Positions 46,593 through 59,686 are shown, numbered from the stretch's first letter. The stretch is 64,000 nt of DNA from Panax quinquefolius (GCA_020205615.1 CM035163.1:56579899-56643898); one strand, 5' to 3'. Program-made: numbers and translations. Notes: generated by a model from the letters alone, not told the origin.

Positions 46593-49500
46593 TGTAAGAC
46601 CCCAACTTTTATGAATAAAGAATAATTTTCTCGAAATATATTTTTGAATATTATGGTGTGGATTTAATATAATGTTATAGTTGTGGGTAATATTTACAAA
46701 TTTTTCAAAGTAAGCAAGTGGTTATATAATATTCGATTGATCGGAGAATATTCATTTTAACAGGGAATATTCGTACGATGGCACAATCATTGGTGGACCC
46801 CATAACGAAAGTATTGTCGTAGTTAAAAAATGACATAATTATCTTTTTAAAAATAACGGCGGAAGTTTTACCGTTAAATTGTTGAACTACCCGGTAGTAA
46901 AAGTTCGATGTCTGGCGTGGTTGCGTAGTAGCACACGGTATTGATTATTGATGCTTACGTGAGAAGTTACTCGAGTTATACTCAATTATTGCTACTGATA
47001 ATTCTTTGCATCATATCTCTCATATTATTGATTCGATTATTGTCACAGTATCATCTGCATAATGTGATATATTATTAAATCAATAATTGAGACGACAAAG
47101 TTATTCATATTATTAAATTGTAATATTTACAATTTCTAGAAGTTCTGTCAAGGAGAGGTTTGGTCATCTAATTGCGCTCAATAAGGAGAAATCCTTATCG
47201 GAAAGCCTCCTCTTTCCTGGGAACGACCTGATTGTTAAATATTGTGAGTTATAATATTAATGATGAATAAGTTCGTGTTGATTAAAGATGAATTGATAGT
47301 TCCATTGTGTTGGAATTATTAGTGTTAGTGGAAATCTACATTTATTTCTATATTAATTGATGTCTGGAAGTTTTACTGACAGTCGGGTAATTAATCGGAT
47401 AAATGAAAAATTAATTGCTATTAATTCACATGATTATAACTATTTGTTCACATGTGTGTACTATTGATTCACATTCTTGTACTATTAAGGGAGTTGGTGC
47501 AAGATTGATAATACTTGCATGACTAAGTTAAAAATGGAGGTATAGATGGAGGTACTTATCTTTGTAATTCATATTTTCACATGATTATAACTATTGATTC
47601 ATATTATTTACTATTGATTCACATTATTTACTATTAGGGGAGGTGGTGTGAGTTTGATAATACTTGCATGACTAAATTAAAATGAAAGAAAAGTTGAAGG
47701 TAATTCTTGTAATATTTGAGCCCCAAAAGCGTGCGATTATCGAAACTATATTTTGCTATAAATATGAAGCTCATTCTTCCTTCATTTCTCACTAATTCAC
47801 TAAAGCTATAGAGCAATTATTATAGAGAGAAATTATAGAGAGGAAGAAGAAGAGAAGTCTGCTACCTCTCTACTCCAGTATCCGTTTTTTTCTAAAGGTA
47901 AGGGGTATAATTATTTTTTTCGTATTCATGAAGAGAGCTTACATTATTCCATTCTTTATTATTATGTTGGAATAACTTTTATCATGCAAATACCGCATAC
48001 ATGGTGAAATTCTTACATTATTCCATTCTTTATTATTACATTGGAATATCACATGCATGCGGATTACGCTTAGACACGATTCCATTTTTATTATTACATT
48101 GGAATATCACATGCATTGATTACGCTAGACACTGGTTCCATTCTATATTATTACATTGGAATATCACATGCATGCGGATTACGCTTTGACCTAGTTCCAT
48201 TCTTTATTATTACGTTAGAATATCACATTCATGCATGTAATTACGCTAGACTGGTTCCATTCTTTATTATTCTATTGGAATATCACATGCATGTGTGCAT
48301 AATTACGCTAGACTTGGTTCTATTTTTATTATTACATTTGGAATATATCATCTCTGCGGATTACGCTAGACCTAGTTCCATTCTTTATTATTATTACATT
48401 GGAATAACACATGCATGTGGTCTATCGCATGCATGGTGAATTCTTTGTTATTCCATTCTTTATTATTCTGTTGGAATATCTTGTCTGTGCGGATTACGCT
48501 AGACCTGGTTCCATTCTTTATTATTCTGTTGGAATAACCTGTCTCTATGGATTATCACATGCATGGTGAATGATCCTTTGTATTTATTCCTTATTAAATT
48601 GTGGAAATGATCTGTCTACGTGGATTACCGTATGGCGGGTGAAAATCTATTTGCAGTTTCATATATTCTATGATACTCATTTGGTTAATGTTTTGGCTTC
48701 TATACTCCATGAAATTAGTAGAATATCCTTGATATTTGCGCTTCATCTGGTATCTTTGCATGGAAATATTCTTCTGAGCATTCTTGAATTTTACTCCACA
48801 AAGCAGTATCATGTTGACAATTTGGACGTAATTGATTTCAAGATAAATTAACTTATAAATCTTTAAAATTTATTCTTGAACTTGTTTTATTGAATTATTA
48901 TGTCATTGTCATCATCCTCATGCTTATATTGTGATGAAAGTCATCTTTGGCTTACGTGCATAGATGGACTTGGTATGATTATGACCAGGGATTATTCGGT
49001 ATAATCATGACCTGTAATGTTATAAATGATGTGGTAAAAGTCCTCACTAGCCTGTAGTGCATTGATGGATAGTTTTTGGTATGATTATGACCAGGGATTA
49101 TTCGGTATAGTCATGACCATTGTTGATTTAATGAATATCCTTGGCCCTTTGTGCAGGGATGACTCGATGATGTGGTTTATTTATTAAGCTGAGTCTTAGC
49201 GATAAACATTTTATATCATAGAAGATAGTATATATCATGCTCTACTTGACTCTTCTAATGGATTCCTTATTCTGCTGCAATTAAACTTGACGTCTATTGT
49301 ATTTTATCAGTTTAACATTGTTGAAGGCTAATGATAATTTATTACGCATTATCTTAGTTATAATATTTCTTCTTGGGCTAGTTGAACTCACCCTTTCTTT
49401 CTTTGTTCTCTTGAGGAAATGAGAAGCGTAATTTGGGACTAGTCGGGGAGCGAGTGGCGGTCTAGATGATAGCATTAGTAGTCCTCACTATTACATTAAA

Positions 49501-49692
49501 TAGTGTGACAATAAATATAATGAGGACTCCATTGAGTGTGGATATTGTCTAGATGACAATATTCTTATTAAAACTCTTAGATTTATTTTGTCGTATTTTA
49601 CATTTGTTGTATAATTAATTTGTATTTGAATTTTGTACCATGTATTTGGCGACTCAAGATGGGTGATGTATACCTATTTTGGGGGCGTCACA
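46593..49692 (+). repeat. E3 5' LTR (3.10 kb)
   Basis: It ends GGGGGCGTCACA directly before gttggtatcaaatcttaggg. It contains a TATA-like CTATAAATATGAAGC at about 47755-47770 followed by a GAGAGAAA-rich leader and an array of about ten ttccattctttattatt-type units. Frames at 48001-48851 are array translations. Confidence 0.9.
47942..48560 (+). repeat. Tandem array in E3 5' LTR (about ten units of 50-70 bp)
   Basis: Units start ttccattctttattattaca, continue ggaatatcacatgcatg, then cggattacgctagac. I count about ten. The 3' LTR has six or seven (about 55998-56420), accounting for much of the LTR length difference. E2 LTRs carry a related but different array. Confidence 0.85.
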
Positions 49693-49712
49693 GTTGGTAT
49701 CAAATCTTAGGG
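49693..49712 (+). promoter_or_regulatory. E3 primer binding site
   Basis: gttggtatcaaatcttaggg follows the LTR; TGGTATCAAATC is a two-mismatch version of the initiator-Met tRNA complement TGGTATCAGAGC. E2 and E4 have equivalent sites. Confidence 0.75.
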
Positions 49713-49825
49713 ATATGATCCCTGGCTGAGATGTGAGACAAGAACTAGGGTTAATGAATATCCTTCGCTAGTATGACCTACCTAAGTTTATTTGGTATTT
49801 AATTGGTCGGTCAAAGTATAGGGAT

Positions 49826-50097
49826 AATATGTGATATGTTAATTAACCCTTGTTTTGTGGCAGTATTGAAAATGGCATCCAAAAATGTTGAGATAAACAA
49901 TGAAGCACATGAGACCGTTGAGTCACCACAGATTAATACCCAGGATAATGTGCAACAGGAAAATATGTGATATAATAATTAACCCTTATTTTGTGGCAGT
50001 ATTTGAAAATGGCATCCGAAAATGTTGAGATAAGCAATGAAGCACATGAGACCGTTGAGTCAGCACAGATTAAGAGGTTTGATAATGTGCAACAGGA
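49826..50097 (+). repeat. 136-bp tandem duplication across the gag start
   Basis: aatatgtgatat starts copies at 49826 and 49962. Each copy contains the gag leader and the first 30 or so gag codons (tggcatccRaaaatgttgag). The first copy is cut by a frame break, so the second ATG at 50009 starts the usable frame. E2 and E4 do not show this duplication. Confidence 0.88.
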
Positions 50098-50990
50098 AAA
50101 CAATAATCCTCATCTAAACAATAACACCGATGAAATGGTGAAGGATGGGATGTTCAGAGGCTTTATGCAATTCATGCAACATCAGGCGGAAGCGGCTCTT
50201 GTCCAAAATGCAGGTGGAAACACAGATAACTCTCGGACGGTCACCGCTAAGCAGTTCAAGGAGCTGGGATCACCGGAGTTTTTTGGAGAGCCAAAACCAC
50301 TTAAGGCGGAGACATGGATAAAGCAGATCAACAAGATATTTGATGTCTTGGGATGCTCTGAGAAGTAAAAGGTTCCCTTTGCCACCTTCATGTTGCGAGC
50401 AGAGATAGATTATTGGTGGGAATCTATATATCGTACTCAACCTACCGCACTCAAAATGTCTTGGGAGAAGTTCCAAGAGCTGTTCAACGACAAGTACTTT
50501 CCTAAAAGTATTCATCACATGAAGGAGGTAGAGTTCATCAAGCTTGATCAAAACAATATGGCCAGTGTAGTGCGATCTGAAGCTAAGTTTGCCGAGTTAT
50601 CTCGGTTTTGCGTCCACTTGGTTGATAATGAGGAGAGAATAGCGTCGATGTTTCTAAGAGGTTTAAAACCCGAGATCGTCGATAACTTATCTCTCATAAA
50701 TTGTGTTTGTATTAGGATGTTGTGAATAGGGCTCGATTATTGGAGCGCGATAATGAGTTAACCCAACGAGAGAGAGAAGCGGTGGCAAGTCGATAATACG
50801 ATGGTGGTAGCGATCATGAAGCGGTGACAACAAACGTGGAGGAATCAAAATGCCAAAAATGATAATCACTTCGGTGGTAATCATGGCCACGACAATAAGA
50901 GTGGACATTTTAAGAAGAGGAGATTCAACAAGGATGGAAAGACGTCAACACCTTCACCTGTTGTTAAGGAAGGAGAACGACCACTGGTCG
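50009..50990 (+). pseudogene. E3 gag (capsid), broken
   Basis: ATG 50009 opens MASENVEISNEAHETVESAQ, shared with E4. The capsid core follows: FFGEPKPLKAETWIKQINKI, then W..FQELFNDKYFPKSI and FAELSRFCVHLVDNEERIAS..RGLKPEIVDNL, the retrotransposon gag motif of plant gypsy elements. One stop (TAA at 50366) interrupts the frame, which resumes in the same register; a frameshift occurs near 50700-50720. The protein would build the virus-like particle and bind element RNA. It overlaps nothing and leads into the zinc-knuckle/protease segment. Confidence 0.87.
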
Positions 50991-51409
50991 TATGTTACAA
51001 ATGTGGAGGGGAATGACACATAAGTCCAAATTGCACGATGCAATGTTATAATTATGGAAAAGAAGGTCACCTAGCCCAATTTTGTCATGCACCTAAGTTA
51101 AGTCCAGCTGGGATGGAGGCATCAAAGGGTGTCGCAGACATGACAAAACCGGTAGTTCAAGGGAGAGCGTTTGTCATAACCTCGCAAAAAGCGAGGAATC
51201 TGAACGAGGTGATCATGGGTAAGCTAATCATAAACTCTAGTGAAGTTTATACTTTATTTGATACCGGTTCTACCCATTCCTTTATTTCTCCTACTTGTGC
51301 TCAACATTTAAATTTGACTCCGAAGAAATTAGACTTTGACTTATCTGTTGAAACTCCGTTGGGAGAAACCTTCATTACATCCACGGTTTATAAGTCTTGT
51401 TTGATTTAA
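50991..51409 (+). pseudogene. E3 zinc knuckles and aspartic protease, broken
   Basis: Two CCHC knuckles are readable: CYKCGGE, stop, HISPNC (the TGA at 51015 replaces the Gly before His) and CYNYGKEGHLAQFC, where the second Cys is Tyr. The protease follows with LFDTGSTHSFIS at about 51256-51291, an intact DTG active site, and ends at a stop at 51407. These parts normally package RNA and cut the polyprotein. Confidence 0.88.
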
Positions 51410-52690
51410 ATTCAAATCAGTAAGCGCACGTTACTGTCGATCTTATTTCTTTGAAAATACTTGCATTTGATGTGATTTTAGGGGTTGATTGGTTAACTAC
51501 TCATCATACTAAAATTGATTGTTTTAAATAAGGTTGTTAGCTTTCATATTCTAACCAACCTATTATGGGAATTCAATGACAAACAACTAAAATCAATCAT
51601 TGTCATATCAAGCCATAAAGCTATTCGTTTATTGAAAAATGGATGTCAAGCTTTCTTAGCCCATATCATGGATTTAAATAAAATATCGTCGATTTGAATG
51701 ATATTTCTATTGTTAATAAATTTTACGGCGTATTCCACGAAGAACTTCTGGCCTACCCCAGGCGTGAAATTGAATTTTTGTATCGACCTTGAATCCGGTA
51801 CAAAACCCATTTCCAAAGCCCATATCTAATGGATCCTATTGAACTTGAGGAGTTAAAAACCCAACTACATGAATTGTTAGACATCGGTTTCATTCGTCTG
51901 AAATACGTCTCCTTGGGGTGCTCTATTTTATTAAGTGAAGAAGAAAGATGGAAGTATGCGACTTTGTATTGATTATCGGGGAGTTGAATCATGTCACCAT
52001 CAAAAATAGGTACCCGTTGCCTCGCATTGATGACTGTTTGACCGGTTGCAAGGAGCCAAATTCTTTTCAAAGATTGATCTTCGTTAGGATATCATCGGTT
52101 GAAGATTAAAAGCGATGACATTCAAAGGCGCTTTTAGAACTTCGGTATGGGCATTATGAATTCCTAGTCATGTCTTTTGGATTGACTAATGCTCCTGCTT
52201 TGCCTTCATGGATATGATGAATCAGTATTCAAGGAATATTTGGATCACTTTGTGGTCGTCTTTATTGATGACATCCTCATATACTCCAAAACCCTCGAAG
52301 ACCATGAGCAACACTTGAGGCTGATACTCCAAAAGCTTTGTGAAAACAAGCTTTATGCCAAGTTGAAGAAATGCGAGTTCTGGCTTGAGGAAGTTGCATT
52401 CCTTGGGCACATGATATCAAATAATGGAATATCATTGACCCAAGCAAAGATTGAAGCAATTCAAAGGGAGCAACCTAAGTTAGTGACCAAAATCACGTAG
52501 CTTTCTCGGCTTAAATTTGGTTATTATCGGAGATTCGTAGAAGGTTTTCTCGAATCACTACTCCATTAACTCAATTTGACTCAAAATATACAAAATTCGG
52601 TTGGAGCGAGGAATGTGAAAAGAGTTTTCAAGAACTCAAGAGGAGACTCATTTTGCTTTTTGTTACAACAATACCATCGGCTTGGAGGAT
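51410..52690 (+). pseudogene. E3 reverse transcriptase, broken
   Basis: Fragments in several frames: the linker with GVDWLTTHH near 51480, the RT start with ELEELKTQLHELLDIGFI (about 51840-51900), a KKKDGSMRLCIDYRG-like piece spread over frame changes at about 51935-51990, [15 protein letters not shown] (about 52156-52200), and the catalytic VVVFIDDILIYSK.. with EHLRLILQKL and KCEFWLEEVAFLGH at 52250-52420. FIDD stands for the usual YVDD/FIDD box and is intact. At least five frame breaks separate the pieces. Confidence 0.85.
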
Positions 52691-53320
52691 TTGTCATCTC
52701 TGATGATGCTTGGGCAAAGGGTTAGGATGTGTTCTCATGCAACATGGGAAAGTCATAGCCTATGCCTCTCGACAACTCAAAGAATATGAGAGGAATTATC
52801 CTATTCATGATCTAGAGTTGGCGGTGATCGTTTTTTGCTTAAGATTTGGAGGCATTACGTATGGAGAGAAGGTGGAGATCTATACGGATCATAAAAAGCC
52901 TCAAATATTTCTTCACTCAAAAGGAACTCAACATGCGGCGGCGATGGCGATGGCTTGAGTTGTTGAAAGATTATGATCATACCATCGATACCATCTTGGA
53001 AAAGCGAGCGTAGTAGGTGGCGCATTAAGTAGAAGAAGATTATATGCGGTGCTGAGTGCAATATTATCAATGCAAAGACCCATTTTGTATGACTTAGAAA
53101 GGATGGAAATAAAGTTAAAGACTCGAGGACCCATGTGATGATGATGGCGAATATCTGAGTGGAACCGACTTTAATCGATAAAGTTAAAGGCTGCTCAAAC
53201 TACGGACTGGAGGTGATGCGTATGAAGAAGAAAGTGCAAGAAGGTGCTATTAGGAAGCAAGAATCGATGAAGAAGGAATACTTGAGTCGACTCCGGACTT
53301 TGTGTTCCTAACGATTACGA
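52691..53320 (+). pseudogene. E3 RNase H and connection, broken
   Basis: At 52710-52958 the translation [22 protein letters not shown] then [19 protein letters not shown] and [12 protein letters not shown] matches the gypsy RNase H with its E and D residues. The start (usually SDAS..G) lies in another frame. The 53000-53320 stretch joins RNase H to integrase and is highly mutated. Confidence 0.85.
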
Positions 53321-54306
53321 CTTGAAGTATAAAATCATGATGGAAGCGCTTAACACACCGTTTGCAATCCATCCCGAGAGTACCAAAATGTATCATGATC
53401 TTCGACATACATTTTGGTGGAGCAATATGAAGAGAGAGATAGCAGGGTTTATCTCAAGGTGTCTAACTTGTCAACGAGTCAAGGCGGAGCATCAAGTGCC
53501 AAAAGGTCCATTGCAACCACTTGAAATTCCAGAATGGAAGTGGGAGCACATTACCATGGATTTTGTTACTGGTTTTTTCAAGGTTTCTTAATGCATAGAT
53601 GCGATTTGGGTCATTGCTAATAGATTGACCAAGTCTGCTCATTTCTTACCGATATGAAAAACTTTTACACTTGAATGTCTTGCTAGTATGTACATAAATG
53701 AGATCGAAAGATTGCATGGTATGCCAGTATCCATAGTTTTTGATCGAGACCCAAGATTCACTTCAAGATATTTGGTTAGTTTGCAAAAAGCTATGGGCAC
53801 GGATTTACAATTTAGTTCGGCATATCATCCTCAAACAGATGGGCAGTCGGAAATGACTATTCAAACTCTTGAAGATTTATTAAGACTCTGTGTCCTTGAC
53901 TTCAAAGGAAGTTGGGACAAGTTCTTACCATTGGTGGAGTTTTCCTTCAACAACAGTTATCAAACAAGTATTGACATGGCTCCATTTGAGGCATTGTATG
54001 GAAGAAAGTGTCGTTCTCCAGTATGCTGGGATGAGGTGGGTGAAGCAACGTTATTGGGACTGGATTTGGTATGTATGACTACTGAAAAGATTCAAATGAT
54101 CCGACAACGTATAAAAACCTCACAAGATCGACAAAAGAGTTATGCTGATCTTCATCGAAAGGATGTGGAATTCATTATTGGAGATCATGTGTTGTTACGT
54201 GTTGCTCCATGGAAAGGAGTTACAAGATTTGGAAAGAGAGAAAAGCTCAATCCTCGATTCATTGGCCCATTTTTAATCCTCGATCGAGTAGGAAGCTGTG
54301 GCCTAT
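53321..54306 (+). pseudogene. E3 integrase, broken
   Basis: The HHCC zinc domain is seen as AIHPESTKMYHDLR..FWW.. with CLTCQRVKAEH (53322-53490), then the catalytic D of ITMDFVTG. Two stops (53589 and 53656) interrupt the core. From 53688 a long clean stretch has FDRDPRFTSR, SSAYHPQTDGQSE and the E of SEMTIQTLEDLLR, so the D-D-E residues all survive. It continues to the GPFLILDRVG border and frameshifts near 54300. The enzyme would insert element DNA into the genome. Confidence 0.9.
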
Positions 54307-54640
54307 AGACTTGCCTTACCGCCAAGTATGTCTCGTGTTCATAACGTTTTTCACATATCTATGGTACGTAAATATGTGAAAGACCCGAACCACATTATTG
54401 AATTAGAACCATACGAGATAGAGAAAGATTTAATATATGAAGAGGCACCTGTTAAAATCTTGGATAAGAAGGATCATATTCTACGCTCTAAAGTTATACC
54501 TCAAGTCAAAGTTTTGTGGAGAAACCACGATGTTTAGGAAATGACCTGGGAGTTAGAATATGAAATGAAATCAAGGTATCCTCACCTCTTCGACATACCA
54601 GGTATGCACCCTAATTTTGAGGACGAAATTTCATAAGAAG
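54298..54640 (+). pseudogene. E3 integrase C-terminus with chromodomain
   Basis: It continues in a shifted frame: AYRLALPPSMSRVHNVFHIS, then KVLWRNHDV, a stop (TAG at 54535), EMTWELEYEMKSRYPHLFDI and NFEDE. The WRNH..E.TWE..M...YP.LF pattern is the chromodomain of chromoviruses, thought to steer integration to particular chromatin. Confidence 0.85.
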
Positions 54641-54647
54641 GGGAGGT

Positions 54648-57566
54648 TGTAAGACCCCAACTTTTATGAATAAAGAATAATTTTCTCGAAATATATTTTT
54701 GAATATTATGGTGTGGATTTGATATAATGTTATAGTTGTGGGTAATATTTACAAATTTTACAAAGTAAGCAAGTGGTTATATAATATTCGATTGGTCGGG
54801 GAATAATCGTTTTAACAGGGAATATTCATACAACGGCACAATCATTGGTGGACCCCACAACGAAAGTATTGTCGTAGTTAGAAAACGACATAATTATCTT
54901 TTTAAAAATAACGGCGGAAGTTTTACCGTTAAACTGTTGAACTACCTGGTAGTAAAAAATACGATGTCTGGCGTGGTTTGCAAAGTAGTAGCGGTATTGA
55001 TTATTGATGCTTACGTGAGAAGTCACTCGGTTATACTCAATTATTCTTTCGATAATTAATTGCATCGTATCTCTCTCGTATTATTGATTCGATTATTGTC
55101 ACAATATCATTTGCATAATATGATATATTATTAAATCAATAATTGAGGCGACAAAGTTATTCATATTATTAAATTGCAATATTTACAATGATATGCAAGT
55201 TACTATCGAGGAGAGGTTTGGTCATCTAATTGCGCTTGATAAGGAGAAATCCTTATCGAAAAGCCCCCTCTCTCGAGGAGCGACTGATTGTTAAATATTA
55301 TGAGTTATAATATTAATAATGAATAATTTCGTGTTGATTAAAGATGAATTGATAGTTCCATTGTGTTGGAATTATTAGTGTTGGTGGAAATCTACATTTA
55401 TTTCTATATTAATTGATGTCTGGAAGTTTTACTGACCAGTCGGGTAATTAATCGGATAAATGAGCAATTAATTGCTATTAATTCACATGATTATAACTAT
55501 TTGTTCACATGTGTGTGTACTATTGATTCACATTCTTGTACTATTAGGGGAGTTGGTGCAAGATTGATAATACTTGCATGACTAAGTTAAAAATGGAGGT
55601 ATAGATGGAGGTACTATACTGTAATTCATATTTTCACATGATTATAACTATTGATTCACATGATTATAACTATTGATTCACATTATTTACTATTAGGGGA
55701 GGTGGTGCAAGTTTGATAATACTTGCAGGAGTAAATTAAAAATGAAAGAAAAGTTGATGGTATTGTACTGTAATATTTTGAGCCCCAAAATGTGCAATTA
55801 TCGAAACTATATTTTCCGATAAATAGAAGCTCATTCTTCCTTCATTTCTCACCAATTCACTAAAGCTATAGAGCAATTATTATAGTGAGAAATTATAAAA
55901 AGAAAGAAGAAGAGAAGTCTGCTACCTCTCAACTCCAGTATCCGATTTCTTTTTAAGGTAAGGGTATTATTTTCTTTCGTATTCATGAAGAGAGCTTGTT
56001 ATTCTATTCTTTATTATTATGTTAGAATAACTTGTATGTCTACCATCTGGCACATGGTGAAATTCTACATTATTGGCATTCTTTGGTGATGGTGGAATTC
56101 TCTGAATTTATTCTATTCTTTATTATTACATTAGAATATCATCTCATGCATGCATGATTACGCTAGACACTTGGTTCCATTCTTTATTATTCTATTGGAA
56201 TATCACATGCATGCAGATTACGCTGAAGACCTAGTTCCATTCTTTATTATTACATTGGAATAACTCGTCATGCATGCGGTCTATCGCATGCATGGTGAAT
56301 TCTTAGTTATTCCATTCTTTATTATTCTGTTGGAATATCCTGTCTGTGCGGATTACGCTAGACCTGGTTCCATTCTTTATTATTCTATTGGAATAACCTA
56401 TCTATGAGGATTATCACATGCATGGTGAATGATCCTTCGTATTCATTCCTTATTAAATTATGAAAATGATCTTTCTACGTGGATTACCGCATGGCGGGTG
56501 AAAAAACATTTGCAGTTTCATATATTCTATGATACTCATTTGGTTAAAATTTATGCTTCTATACTCCATAAAATTAGTAGAATATCCTGGATATTTGCGC
56601 TTCATCCGGTATCTTTTCATGGAAATATTCTTCTGAGCATTCTTGAATTTTACTCCACAAAGCCGTATCATGTTGACAATTTGGACGTAATTGATTTCAA
56701 GATAAATTAACTTATAAATCTTTAAAATTTATTCTTGAACTTGTTTTATTGAATTATTATGTCATTGTCATCATCCTCATGCTTATATTATGATGAAAGT
56801 CATCTTTGGCTTACGTGCGTAGATGGACTTGGTATGATTATGACGAGGATTATTCGGTATAATCATGACTGTAATGTTATAAATGATGTGGTAAAAAGTC
56901 CTCGAGTAGCTTTGTAGTGCATTGATGGGACGAGTTTTTGGTATGATTATGACCGAGGATTATTCGGTATAGTCATGACCATTGATGATTTAATGAATAT
57001 CCTTGGCCCGTAGTGCGAGGGATGACTTCGATGATTTGGTTTATTTATTAAGTTGAGTCTCAAATTGATAAAATTGATGAAAATATTTTAAATCATAGAA
57101 GATAGTAGATATCATGCTCTACTTGACTCTTCTAATGGATTGCTTATTCATGCTTGAGTTAAACTTGATGTCTATTATATTTTATCGGTTTAACATTGTT
57201 GAAGACTAATGATAATTTATTACGCATTATCTTAGTCATAATATTTCTTCTTGGGCTAGTTGAGCTCACCCTTTCTTTTTTTGTTCTCTTGAGGAAATGA
57301 GAGCGTAGCGGGACTAGTCGGGAGCGCGGGTGCGGTCGAGATGATAGCATTAGTAGTCCTCACTATTACATTAAATAGTGTGACAATAAATATAATGAGG
57401 ACTCCATTGAGTGTGGATATTGTCTAGATGACAATATTCTTATTAAAACTCTTAGATTATATTTTTGTCGTATTTTACACGACTATTGTATAATTAAGTT
57501 GTATTTGAATTTTGTAATGTATTTTGTATCAAGATGGGTGATGTATACCTATTTTGGGGCATCACA
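54648..57566 (+). repeat. E3 3' LTR (2.92 kb)
   Basis: Preceded by the purine tract AAGAAGGGGAGGT. It starts TGTAAGACCCCAAC and ends GGGGCATCACA. It is closely similar to the 5' copy, with fewer tandem-array units and scattered short indels. Frames at 54826-57350 are LTR sequence. Confidence 0.9.
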
Positions 57567-57571
57567 TCTAT

Positions 57572-58620
57572 TTGGCGAAATCAATAACAACTTATGTATA
57601 TAGATTTTATAGGCATTGCTAAACTATAAGTTTCTATGGCTAATATAGCAACCTTTGCTTCATTTCCCACACATAGGATTACTTATCTTTGTTTAGATTT
57701 CTACTTCTGTTTGGTCCCTTCATAAATCTATATTTATGATAACCAAACCTGGTATCCAATACCCAAGTAGAATCTTGACTTAAAGAAAAATTTATTTTAT
57801 TTAATGAACAAAATTGTATTTGTAATCGAAACTTCACTAAGCTTCTTCTGGTTAGCCTCTGCAAGATGCTTCTTGCAGTTTCTTTTCAGTGTCCAGGCTT
57901 ATTGCAGTGGAAGCAAACTCCTTTGCTATTCGTATCAGTTTTGTTCTTATTATCCTTTATTTTTGCCTTTTCTATTTACCTTCTTAGAATCGTTCTTCTT
58001 TTTAGAAGATCCTTTGAACCCTACTAGTAAGACTTGGTCTTTCTTGGTTGGAAAGTGACTCTCATCATTTTTCAACTTGTTAAGCAAATCAACGAAGCTG
58101 ATATCTAGCTTGTTCATATAAAAAATTCACAACAGTTGTGAAAGGAGTCCGGGAGTGAGTGCAAGATCAAATCTTGGCTCAACTATCCATCCATGACAAA
58201 ACCAGTTGTTTTAATTGATCAATCAAATTGATTATGTTAAGGACTTTTATCTGTAATGAAGTGTCATCGGTCATTCTAGATCGGAAAAGCTTCTTAGGTA
58301 TTTGATATCTATTAGTCCTACTATCCTCACCATCAACTACTTGACGTGCAGGAGTATAATAAGAGCATCCATAGTTTCATGCTGACGCTGAAGCTCGTTA
58401 CTCATGGATGTGAGCATGATGCATTGAGCCAACTATGCATCATCTTGCCACTTTCTAAAAGTAGCAATCTCATCTTTAGAGGCATTGTCTGCAACCATTG
58501 CAGGGATAGGCATATTAAGGACATAAGATATCTTTTCAGCAGTGAGAACTATTCTCAATTTCCTTAACTAATCCGTTTAATTCGGTCCGGTTAATTTAGC
58601 ATCTAATATGCTATGTAGTG
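57572..58620 (-). pseudogene. Copia B protease and gag relics
   Basis: The minus-strand frame at 57679-57864 contains DSTWVLDTRFGYHKY, the copia protease motif with the Gly after LDT changed to Arg. At about 57885-57930 the knuckle reads GVCFHCNKPGH and then a stop. Near 58340-58560 the gag core reads TAEKISYVLNMPIPAMVADN, then DEIATFRKWQDDA, a stop, and MLTSMSNELQRQHETMDA, a good match to copia gag. The plus-strand frames at 57804-58567 are antisense. Confidence 0.82.
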
Positions 58621-58817
58621 ATAGTAATTTAGACATTATAAAATTTTGTAAATGAATTTGTAATTAACAAAATTTTAGCATACATTCTTTTATTAATTAC
58701 CAAAATAATTTAGGTCTTGTTTTAAATTGGTATCTCCCACTATTTTCATCAAACTATATTACCCTCAATTATATAGTTCGGCAAAATCTAATTAAAGATT
58801 TGCTAGTGAGAATAAGG
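58621..58817 (-). other. Copia B leader remnant
   Basis: AT-rich sequence upstream (minus strand) of the gag start. No primer site or LTR edge is visible before the solo LTR begins. Confidence 0.45.
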
Positions 58818-59645
58818 ATCCCTGTCGACGTCGAGATTTTTTAGTGTCCCTTTTCGTTACTTGTTCTTTGGTGTTCTCATGTTAATGTGAGATTTGTTTG
58901 AAAAAATAAGTGAAAAAGGTCTGACATGTGTAATGTCAACGATTTGACTTTAAGAGTCGCCAAGTGGTGTTTTTAACTGGTTGCACCAATGCAACCGAAA
59001 AGGTTTGCACATTGACCAAATGATGTGTGACATCGCTAAGCGGTATGTGGCCCGAGATTCATTAGGGTTCGGGGGCTTGATTATGCGGAGGGAAGGTGTT
59101 AGGCACCCCCCGAAATCCGTGTTGCCACGGTGACTGCCACTTTTCAAAGAAATTGTTATATGAATGTGTGTGTGTGGATCAATGTGTAATTATTTGAAAG
59201 TAGTGCGAGGCCTCGTTTACACCTATATACACAAGGTTTGAATTTATAGAAAAATTCAGTTTTAACCAAGATATAGCAATGAAGTTTTGTAAAAGAGGTT
59301 TTTTCAAACCATGTGCTCAATAGGAATTGAGACCTTTTCATACTTCCATTTTATTATTAAATATTCGGCTTGTTTGCTTTTATTTTTGAGATGCGAGGCA
59401 TCTTCGAGAAAATAGTATACAGTAGTGTCGAACTCCTTATGGGCATGATAGCCATCCAAGGAAATTCGTACACTGTAAATAATGTACAAGATGCTTACAA
59501 TTTGAAAAAAGTCCATCACAGGGCAAGAATCTAGATTGAGAGATGAATCTGTGATCACATGATTCCTAGGCTCACATGATGATACCGCAATTTGTATGGA
59601 AAGCAGTAAGCAGTTATATATATATATATATAAAAGCGGTAAATA

Positions 59646-59686
<41 letters not shown>

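Larger units (their letters stand above)
46588..57571 (+). mobile_element. E3: chromodomain Ty3/gypsy element (Tekay/Del-like), mutated
   Basis: The element (46593-57566) begins TGTAAGACCCCAAC and ends TTTTGGGGCATCACA. Flanks tctaa (46588-46592) and tctat (57567-57571) differ by one base. LTRs are 3.10 and 2.92 kb. Internal order is gag, zinc knuckles, protease, RT, RNase H, integrase, chromodomain: the Ty3/gypsy order. The C-terminal VLWRNH..EMTWE..YEMKSRYPHLF is typical of the Tekay/Del chromovirus group. Stops and frameshifts occur throughout. Confidence 0.93.
42696..58817 (-). mobile_element. Copia B: decayed Ty1/copia element, interrupted by E3
   Basis: Minus-strand relative of Copia A: 3' LTR 42696-44544, purine tract (AAGTGGGAGAC) and pol relics 44545-46592, then E3, then protease and gag relics and leader 57572-58817. 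The 5' LTR is missing; a solo LTR starts at 58823. The left LTR terminus has lost or altered its first bases compared with Copia A. Confidence 0.82.
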
